A DNA stretch of 11,340 nucleotides, from contig CAZSLA010000027.1 in the NCBI GenBank assembly GCA_964607795.1, positions 1 through 11,340 of the forward strand, in the 5' to 3' direction. Positions 6,907-11,340 of the stretch are shown piece by piece; the stretch's first letter is position 1, and the number at the start of each line of letters is the position of its first letter. The notes beneath the pieces were generated by a model. The model had not been told where the DNA came from, searched no databases, and worked only from the letters and a program-made list of their open reading frames with translations. Position numbers and translations under genes: made by a program. Source of the DNA: DYGT01 sp964607795 (GTDB lineage Bacteria > Patescibacteriota > Microgenomatia > UBA8517).

Positions 6907-6942
6907 AATACCTCCTAGGGGCGCGGCACCGCCCGAAACCCG
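6907..6942 (-). other. Putative IMH (initiation of mutagenic homing) at the VR 3' end
   Basis: This is the invariant end of the VR beside the diversified block. It is GC-rich, with a 5-bp inverted repeat GGGCG/CGCCC (6919-6923 and 6930-6934). It matches the corresponding TR end (IMH*) except at 6912 and 6925. Small IMH/IMH* differences are what makes homing one-way in characterised DGRs. The target stop codon TAG (6915-6917) lies inside it. Confidence 0.55.
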
Positions 6943-7037
6943 AGGTCAGAGCCCGTGCGACTGGTGTAGTGGTGGTCCACGGCGGCACAACTATTGTTGC
7001 CCAGTATCCTCGCATTCGTGCCACTGTTGGCAGATGC
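6907..7037 (-). repeat. DGR variable region (VR)
   Basis: The VR covers the last 40 codons and the stop of the target gene. Relative to the TR it carries 15 substitutions in ten codons: N287A, N289D, N290H, N291H, N292Y, N295R, N297G, N298S, N299D and N300L. Codons 288, 293, 294, 296 and 301-308 are unchanged. Adenines upstream of codon 287, including the AAC and AAT codons 282-283, are also unchanged. Confidence 0.97.
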
Positions 7038-7841
7038 CACCCACGCACGGTTCGCGTCCCCATCATTGCAAGCCTTTTGGTTTTTAAAAAATACATCTGT
7101 TAAATAGCAGCTTCGTGCGCCACCTGCCGGCAAAGGCAAATCCGCATTAATGGAAGCCTCGCATGCCGCGCGGTAGTCGCTATTTACGGCCGAATCGCAG
7201 CCGGCGCCATCGCAGTAGGGAAGCGCGGACTTATTGCCTGTGGCCCCAGCCCAAGCTTTGAGATTGTTGTTCACTTCGACAATATCCCCCCCCAGGCAGC
7301 CGTCACCTGTGCACAAGTCGCGGACGCTGTCCAGGCAGTCACTGATGGCAAGGGCGGAAATCGTGGAATAGCCGCTTGATCCGTTTTTAGAAGAATCAAC
7401 AGAAACCCCGTTTACGTCAGAAACTATCTTGTACCACTCCCCGGCCGCAGCCGCGGCCATACGGTCTTTGAGCGCAGTTACGTCCGTGGCACAGGTATAA
7501 GCCCCGGGATTGTCCGAGTCATCGCCCACGCCTTTATTCCAGGAAACCGTGTCTGCCAGGGTTTTGCTCCAGCAGGCCCCCCTGCCGTTAGTTTCGTACC
7601 AGTACCAGCCCAGGATGGCATTGCAGTTACATTCTGTGATATTGGTCCACGAGCTTTCCTCAAGTTGTATTCCGCCGCTACAAATAGTGGAGTTGTCCAT
7701 GCTGGCGATTTTTTCGGGTGCGGTGTAGGAATCGCTTAAAGACAAGGCGTATACTATGGTGGTAACCACTAAAGCGGTGGCAGCCAAGACCACAGCCACA
7801 ACCACGGGTATTTTAACTTTTAGCCTCACAAACTTTGCCAT
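6915..7841 (-). CDS. DGR target: membrane-anchored, cysteine-rich variable protein
   Basis: This 308-residue protein is diversified by the adjacent element. A short basic N-terminus precedes one hydrophobic segment, about residues 11-34 (IPVVVAVVLAATALVVTTIV), probably an uncleaved membrane anchor or prepilin-like start. The rest should be extracytoplasmic: it has 14 cysteines, all after residue 53, which suits disulfide bonding. The C-terminal third, with WVAS near 267 and the ending GFRAVPRP, resembles the C-type-lectin/FGE-sulfatase-like fold of DGR targets, where variable residues form a ligand-binding surface. Variable residues are 287, 289-292, 295 and 297-300. The ligand is unknown. 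The ATG at 7841 has no Shine-Dalgarno sequence. TATAAG (7864-7869) and TATAAT (7898-7903) are possible -10 elements without clear -35 boxes. It heads the probable target-avd-TR transcript. Confidence 0.95.
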   Translation of the reverse strand: MAKFVRLKVKIPVVVAVVLAATALVVTTIVYALSLSDSYTAPEKIASMDNSTICSGGIQLEESSWTNITECNCNAILGWYWYETNGRGACWSKTLADTVSWNKGVGDDSDNPGAYTCATDVTALKDRMAAAAAGEWYKIVSDVNGVSVDSSKNGSSGYSTISALAISDCLDSVRDLCTGDGCLGGDIVEVNNNLKAWAGATGNKSALPYCDGAGCDSAVNSDYRAACEASINADLPLPAGGARSCYLTDVFFKNQKACNDGDANRAWVASANSGTNARILGNNSCAAVDHHYTSRTGSDLGFRAVPRP

Positions 7842-7915
7842 ACTTTATTAAAGCAAGTTTTAACTTATAGTGCAAGTGGGGGTAAAAAGATGTAAGAATT
7901 ATACAGTAAAAACCT

Positions 7916-7956
7916 AACAAGTGCCCGGGGGATGTAAAGTTTCAAAAAATCAAGTG
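7916..7956 (+). repeat. 41-bp direct repeat, copy 1
   Basis: This is identical over 41 bp to 8641-8681 and starts AACAAGTGCCCGGGGGATGT. It lies between the divergent target and NYN genes, 59 bp before the NYN start codon. The centre is GC-rich (GCCCGGGGG) and the remainder AT-rich. Confidence 0.95.
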
Positions 7957-8015
7957 TGAGGGGAAACAAACATGATTTGTGGATTGGCCATAGACAAAAA
8001 TGATATTGTTTAAAT

Positions 8016-8540
8016 ATGAAAAGACCAATTATTTACGCTTTTATTGACAGCCAAAATTTAAACTTAGGCACGAGTAAAGATCTTTATAAAAAAGGCAAAA
8101 AAGTATACAGCGGGTGGAAACTGGATTTTAAAAAATTTCGCATATATCTGACTAACAAATTCAGGGTCAAGAAAGCCTTTTTGTTTATTGGTTATATACC
8201 CGAAAACAAAAATTTATACAAATATCTCAAAGGCTTTGGTTATGATCTGGTTTTTAAGCCGACAGTAAAGGATGATCATGGAAAAGCTAAGGGGAATGTT
8301 GATGCGGAATTAGTTCTTTACTCGGCTGCAATTGAATTCAAAAATTACGATAAGTCTGTTATCGTTTCTGGTGATGGAGACTTCAGATGTTTGCATGAAT
8401 TTTTGATTAAGAACAGGAAATTACTCTCGATCATTATTCCAAACAGAAAATCAGAGTCCTCTTTGTTAAAGAAATTTCAAAAATATAAAATTTTTGTTAT
8501 TCGTGAGAAGGATAGGTTGGAATGGAAACAAACCAAGTAA
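8016..8540 (+). CDS. NYN-domain protein (LabA/DUF88-like, PIN-fold putative RNase)
   Basis: This 174-residue protein has the order of acidic motifs of NYN proteins: YAFIDSQNLNLG with D11 and N14, GNVDAELVLYSA with D96, and VIVSGDGDF with S118, D120 and D122. These residues would bind a divalent metal in a PIN-like nuclease fold, so RNA cleavage is the likely activity. No member of the family is assigned a specific substrate here. The protein is Lys-rich (for example YKKGKKVY and KFQKYKIF), consistent with RNA binding. The ATG at 8016 has no ribosome site. The gene stands alone between two 41-bp direct repeats, with an imperfect hairpin straight after its TAA. It is more AT-rich than the lon gene and the DGR target, which together with the repeats hints at acquisition as a cassette, though this is only an inference. 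Confidence 0.87.
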   Translation: MKRPIIYAFIDSQNLNLGTSKDLYKKGKKVYSGWKLDFKKFRIYLTNKFRVKKAFLFIGYIPENKNLYKYLKGFGYDLVFKPTVKDDHGKAKGNVDAELVLYSAAIEFKNYDKSVIVSGDGDFRCLHEFLIKNRKLLSIIIPNRKSESSLLKKFQKYKIFVIREKDRLEWKQTK

Positions 8541-8543
8541 AAT

Positions 8544-8588
8544 GGGGGGCGTAGCACATTATCACGTAGATAAGTGGTCGTTTCCCCC
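8544..8588 (+). terminator. Imperfect hairpin after the NYN gene
   Basis: An inner stem CAC-a-TTATC (8555-8563) pairs with GATAA-GTG (8569-8576) around ACGTA, with one bulged A. An outer GGGGG (8544-8549) can pair with CCCCC (8584-8588). It starts 3 bp after the stop codon. No T run follows, so it may stabilise the mRNA end instead of acting as a true intrinsic terminator. Confidence 0.35.
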
Positions 8589-8640
8589 TAATGATTAAAA
8601 ATATTCTACCCTCATATGCTTGGAAAGTCAAGAAACCGGA

Positions 8641-8681
8641 AACAAGTGCCCGGGGGATGTAAAGTTTCAAAAAATCAAGTG
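8641..8681 (+). repeat. 41-bp direct repeat, copy 2
   Basis: This is a perfect second copy of 7916-7956, in the same orientation and 725 bp away. It lies between the NYN hairpin and the stop codon of the PIN toxin gene (8687). Confidence 0.95.
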
Positions 8682-8686
8682 GGGGC

Positions 8687-9106
8687 TCACCTGATTCGGA
8701 GGTGCTGGAGGAAAAGCCCGGGCTTGAGGGTAATAATCTGTAAATTGTCTTTGATTTTATCCGCGCGGTAATGCTTGGTGTTATGGGTCAGTAAAAAACT
8801 TGCCTTAGCTTTGTGGGCCGCGGCCGAGACGTGTGAATCTGCCGCATCCAGGACAAAAGGCAAATACTTTTCAACCACTCTTTCTTTGTCTAAATTGATT
8901 TTAACCACTTTCATGTCAGAAAAAAGCGTGGCATTAAAGTTCACGAGGCTTAACCGTTTGGCAACCGTTTCCACTTCCAGTTTAATCGAGCCTGAAATAT
9001 ATTTGCTCAGCCGCGGATTTTTGAGGACCTCAAAAGAAGCGCCCGTTTGGGAAAGAAGCGCGGCAAGAATTACATCACTGTCTAAAAAGACTTTGATTTT
9101 GCCCAT
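8687..9106 (-). CDS. PIN-domain toxin (putative RNase)
   Basis: This 139-residue single-domain PIN protein carries the family's acidic residues: D9 and D11 in KVFLDSDVILAALL, E44 in the second helix region, and D87 and D90 in LDAADSHVSAAA. The C-terminal LTHNTKHY (about 106-113) corresponds to the usual fourth site. PIN toxins are Mg-dependent ribonucleases that cut tRNA, rRNA or mRNA; the target cannot be told here. The gene overlaps the 3' end of the upstream HTH gene by 25 bp in another frame, so translation is probably coupled, and there is no separate ribosome site. The length is typical. With the upstream DNA-binding partner it forms a type II toxin-antitoxin pair. Confidence 0.9.
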   Translation of the reverse strand: MGKIKVFLDSDVILAALLSQTGASFEVLKNPRLSKYISGSIKLEVETVAKRLSLVNFNATLFSDMKVVKINLDKERVVEKYLPFVLDAADSHVSAAAHKAKASFLLTHNTKHYRADKIKDNLQIITLKPGLFLQHLRIR

Positions 9107-9366
9107 AATTGCTTGCGGACATCGCGGATGACAGCATTTGCCTTATTAAGATTTTTTTCATCCTCCAGTTGAGCCTGGTAAAGATCCTCATCCATGCCGG
9201 TAAACAAAAAGGCCAAGGACACCGCCGGAATCCGGTAGACCTTACCAAACTTTTTTGCCACAATTTCGCCCCGATTAATCAAATCGTAAACCGTGTTTTT
9301 AGACAGCTGCAGCATTTCAGCCACTTGCTCAGGGGTATAGGCTTTGGTCTCCATGGTACTTAACAT
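9082..9366 (-). CDS. HTH (excisionase/MerR-like) antitoxin
   Basis: This protein has 94 residues from the ATG at 9366, or 90 from a second ATG at 9354 (METKAYTPEQV). Residues about 9-52 form a helix-turn-helix of the excisionase/HTH_17 class: YTPEQVAEMLQLSKNTVYDL, followed by the wing NRGEIVAKKFGKVYRIP. The remaining charged helical tail (about 58-94) is the likely segment that wraps and inhibits the PIN toxin encoded directly downstream. Such antitoxins repress their own promoter. A TTGACA-containing promoter and a tandem 20-bp repeat over the start site fit that role. The predicted transcription start falls at about 9366, so the mRNA would be leaderless from the first ATG or have a 12-nt leader to the second. 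I cannot decide between the starts. Confidence 0.9.
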   Translation of the reverse strand: MLSTMETKAYTPEQVAEMLQLSKNTVYDLINRGEIVAKKFGKVYRIPAVSLAFLFTGMDEDLYQAQLEDEKNLNKANAVIRDVRKQLWAKSKSF

Positions 9367-9391
9367 GGCTACATGGTACTAAAAATGGCTG
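9352..9391. promoter_or_regulatory. Tandem 20-bp repeat, putative antitoxin operator
   Basis: The units 9352-9371 and 9372-9391 match at 17 of 20 positions. Each holds CATGGTACT and ATGGCT with the same spacing. They cover the -10 box, the predicted start site and both candidate start codons of the antitoxin gene, where binding would block transcription. Confidence 0.55.
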
Positions 9392-9401
9392 TAGATGTCA
9401 A
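9373..9401 (-). promoter_or_regulatory. Promoter of the toxin-antitoxin operon
   Basis: On the minus strand a perfect -35 TTGACA (9396-9401), a 17-bp spacer and a -10-like TACCAT (9373-9378, 4 of 6 consensus) predict a start at about 9366, on the first ATG of the antitoxin. Confidence 0.55.
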
Positions 9402-9445
9402 TAGGCTATTGAGGGGCGTTACATTACATTAAGCCTAATTTAAAG

Positions 9446-9462
9446 AATATAATCCTTATATT
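9446..9462. other. AT-rich inverted repeat downstream of lon
   Basis: AATATAA (9446-9452) and TTATATT (9456-9462) form a perfect 7-bp stem with a 3-nt loop, between two direct copies of ATTAAGCC (9428-9435 and 9460-9467). It lies 22 bp past the lon stop codon. It could be part of a weak terminator or a regulatory site in the lon/TA spacer. Confidence 0.3.
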
Positions 9463-9483
9463 AAGCCAAATATCAGGAGTTTG

Positions 9484-11235
9484 TTAAATTGAGGCAATAT
9501 ACGCCGGAGGCTCAACACTACGCTTACCATTGGCCTGGTTTATGACCGGCCATTTAAAAAGCGCCACCTTGAGGGCCTCTTCCAAAGAATCAGAAAAAAT
9601 AAACTTTATGTCTTTTTTGACGTTCTCCGGCACTTCTTCCATGTCTTTTCTATTTTCCTCAGGCAGAATTATGGTCTTGAGGCCGGCGCTATGGCCGGCA
9701 ATCACTTTTTCTTTGACTCCGCCGATTTCCAGTACCCGGCCGCGCAAAGTAATTTCACCGGTCATACCCACATCGCGTTTAACAGGCACGCGGGTAAGCG
9801 CAGACACCAGGGCCGTGGCCATGGCAACTCCGGCGGAGGGGCCGTCTTTGGGTGTGGCTCCCTCAGGTACATGGATGTGTACATCTACATTTTTACCAAA
9901 ATCCTCTCTTAAGCCAAGTTCGCTCCAGTGGGACTTGGTCCAGGTGAATGCCGCCTTGGCCGATTCTTTCATCACATCCCCCAGCTGGCCTGTTAGTGTA
10001 AGCTTGCCTTTGCCGGGCATCAAAGACACCTCGACAAATAAAATCTCTCCTCCTGTTGCAGTCACAGCCAAACCAGTAGACATGCCCACTTCGTCCCTCT
10101 CTCCCCTGATCTGTGAGCGGAATTTCCTGGGACCCAGGTATTTCCCAACTTTGGCCTTACTGATAATTAGGGGCGCTTTTTTGCCCTCAGCCACTTCGCG
10201 GGCAATTTTTCTGCAGACTGCGGCCAGGGTGCGCTCGAGGTTTCGCACTCCGGCTTCGCGCGTATGATGCTTAATGATCTCGTGAACCGCATCGGCAGAT
10301 ATTTTGATATCCCTGCCTTCCAAGCCATTGACCTTAAGCTGCTTGGGCCACAGGTATTTTTGGGCTATGTAGTATTTTTCATCCTCGATGTAGCCGGCAA
10401 AGCGGATGATCTCCATACGGTCGCGCAAGGCAGGCGGGATGGTGTCCAAAAGATTAGCGGTGCAAATAAAAATAACCTCAGACAAATCAAAGGGCACCTC
10501 CAGGTAATGATCGGAAAATTCTTTGTTTTGCTCGGGATCCAGGATTTCCAAAAGGGCGCTTGAGGGGTCCCCGCGGTAATCCGCACCCAGTTTATCAATT
10601 TCATCAAGCATAAAGACCGGATTTTTAGTGCCGGCGTTTTTGATGGACTGGACAATCCGGCCCGGCATAGCTCCTACATAAGTACGCCTGTGGCCCCGCA
10701 GTTCGGCTTCATCGCGCACCCCCCCCAAAGACACGCGCACAAATTCGCGGTTTAAAGCTTTGGCAATAGATTTACCGATCGAGGTTTTACCCACGCCCGG
10801 GGGCCCCACAAAACACAAGATAGTAGGATGGCCGAATTCGGCATCTCGTTTATTTTTTATGTCTTCTTTAAGTTTCATCACAGCCAAATATTCCAAAATG
10901 CGCTCTTTGGCTTTGTGTAAGGCATAGTGATCCTCATCCAAAATTTTGCTCGCTTTTTTCACTGAAACGGTTGTCTTGGAATACTTGGACCAGGGCATAT
11001 CCACAAGCCAGTCCAGATAATTTCTCACATACCCACCCTCGGGGTTATGAGGCGGAAGCTGGCTTAATTTTTTAAGCTCTTTCATAGCCTTTTTGTGGAT
11101 CTCTTTGGGCATCTGGGCAGCTTTGATCTTCTTTTTAAGCTCAGCAATGTCACTATCCCCCAGGCCATCCAAATCATCCTCGCCAAGCTCCTGCTCGATA
11201 GTACGCTTTTTTTCCCGAAGCATGGCCCTTTTCAT
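9484..11235 (-). CDS. lon: ATP-dependent protease Lon (AAA+ and protease domains, 5' part separate)
   Basis: Lon is a cytoplasmic ATP-driven serine protease that degrades damaged and regulatory proteins. The 583-residue frame from the ATG at 11235 begins in the coiled-coil region (LREKKRTIEQELGE) before the AAA+ module. Walker A is GPPGVGKT (144-151) and Walker B is VFMLDEID (207-214), followed by the arginine-bearing LRDRMEIIRF. The protease domain has the catalytic serine in KDGPSAGV (S467) and the catalytic lysine in GGVKEKV (K510); their spacing of 43 residues equals S679-K722 of Escherichia coli Lon. By that comparison about 210 N-terminal residues are missing from this frame. The lon reading frame continues upstream in register but is cut by a TAG at 11272-11274. 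Either the gene is broken, there is a base error, or only this N-truncated form is made. Confidence 0.93.
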   Translation of the reverse strand: MKRAMLREKKRTIEQELGEDDLDGLGDSDIAELKKKIKAAQMPKEIHKKAMKELKKLSQLPPHNPEGGYVRNYLDWLVDMPWSKYSKTTVSVKKASKILDEDHYALHKAKERILEYLAVMKLKEDIKNKRDAEFGHPTILCFVGPPGVGKTSIGKSIAKALNREFVRVSLGGVRDEAELRGHRRTYVGAMPGRIVQSIKNAGTKNPVFMLDEIDKLGADYRGDPSSALLEILDPEQNKEFSDHYLEVPFDLSEVIFICTANLLDTIPPALRDRMEIIRFAGYIEDEKYYIAQKYLWPKQLKVNGLEGRDIKISADAVHEIIKHHTREAGVRNLERTLAAVCRKIAREVAEGKKAPLIISKAKVGKYLGPRKFRSQIRGERDEVGMSTGLAVTATGGEILFVEVSLMPGKGKLTLTGQLGDVMKESAKAAFTWTKSHWSELGLREDFGKNVDVHIHVPEGATPKDGPSAGVAMATALVSALTRVPVKRDVGMTGEITLRGRVLEIGGVKEKVIAGHSAGLKTIILPEENRKDMEEVPENVKKDIKFIFSDSLEEALKVALFKWPVINQANGKRSVEPPAYIASI

Positions 11236-11340
11236 CTGGTCTTCAAAGCGGCGCTGGGTTTTAACAGAAATCTAACGCTCAATATCCAAAACGTTTACTT
11301 CGTGGCTCAGGTACTCAACTACCTTTTCCAAGCGCTTTTC
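11236..11340 (-). pseudogene. lon: Upstream lon coding sequence with in-frame TAG; continues outside the window
   Basis: Read in the same frame as the downstream lon ORF, this stretch encodes EKRLEKVVEYLSHEVNVLDI, ER, stop, then ISVKTQRRFEDQ, running directly into MKRAMLREKK. It aligns well by eye with the Lon linker that precedes the coiled coil, where a lysine or similar residue is expected at the stop position. The single defect is TAG at 11272-11274, one substitution away from AAG or CAG. Confidence 0.7.

Larger units (their letters stand above)
4860..7841. mobile_element. Diversity-generating retroelement (RT, TR, avd, VR, target)
   Basis: All parts of a DGR are present within 3 kb: a DGR-type reverse transcriptase, a template repeat, an Avd-like accessory protein, and a target gene with the variable region at its 3' end. 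TR and VR differ almost only at template adenines. The target, avd and TR are all in minus-strand sense, and the RT alone is on the plus strand. All reading frames are intact, so the element may be functional. DGRs are not transposons: this is a diversification cassette and no terminal repeats or integrase were seen. Confidence 0.92.

Noticed and set aside
7916..8681. CRISPR array or insertion-sequence ends from the 41-bp repeats
   Set aside because: There are only two copies, 725 bp apart, in direct orientation with a gene between; no spacer array, transposase or terminal inverted repeats are present.
9530..10267. Long plus-strand open frame of 245 codons
   Set aside because: It is antisense to the Lon protease domain, whose catalytic motifs are clear on the minus strand.
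9484..11340. TAG reassignment (readthrough as an amino acid) to explain the lon stop
   Set aside because: The RT and DGR target genes both end with TAG at positions that fit their families, so TAG acts as a stop in this genome.

Overview
The window looks like a chromosomal fragment of an uncultivated Candidate Phyla Radiation (Patescibacteria) bacterium. This is an inference from several signs: a diversity-generating retroelement (DGR) with a small Avd protein, a large Ig/Fn3-rich surface protein, a dockerin-like 'DGKVDGVDYIIW' fragment, a PIN toxin-antitoxin pair, a stand-alone NYN protein, few Shine-Dalgarno sequences, and a tRNA without encoded CCA. No marker gene here fixes the lineage more precisely.

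Layout. 1-900: a tRNA-Glu(CTC) on the minus strand, a compact minus-strand unit (promoter, small basic protein, strong terminator hairpin), and a frameshifted dockerin-repeat remnant on the plus strand. 896-4666: a 1256-residue secreted, probably cell-surface protein of Fn3-like and Ig-like repeats, with its own promoter and terminator. 4790-7841: the DGR. 7916-8681: a NYN-domain gene between two perfect 41-bp direct repeats. 8687-9401: an HTH antitoxin and PIN toxin in overlapping frames, with a consensus-like promoter and a tandem 20-bp repeat over its start. 9484-11340: the 3' part of lon, with an in-frame TAG near the right edge.

The DGR is the main content. On the minus strand, in transcription order, come the target gene with the variable region (VR) at its 3' end, then avd, then the template repeat (TR). 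The reverse transcriptase lies beyond the TR but on the plus strand, so it converges on the TR, and its last 12 bases, stop codon included, lie inside the TR. TR (5982-6112) and VR (6907-7037) align without gaps over 131 bp with 17 differences. Fifteen of these fall in one 41-bp block, and all 15 are at TR adenines read in the sense of the target gene. They change all ten AAY codons of that block, which is the signature of adenine-directed mutagenic retrohoming. The target is a membrane-anchored, cysteine-rich protein ending in 'GFRAVPRP', as expected of a C-type-lectin-fold DGR display protein.

How the genes fit together (inference): the RT with Avd would copy the TR RNA with errors at adenines, and the cDNA would replace the VR, varying ten surface residues of the displayed protein. 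The flipped RT means that the RT mRNA and the TR RNA are antisense to each other where they meet. The adhesin, NYN gene, TA pair and lon look like neighbours, not DGR parts.
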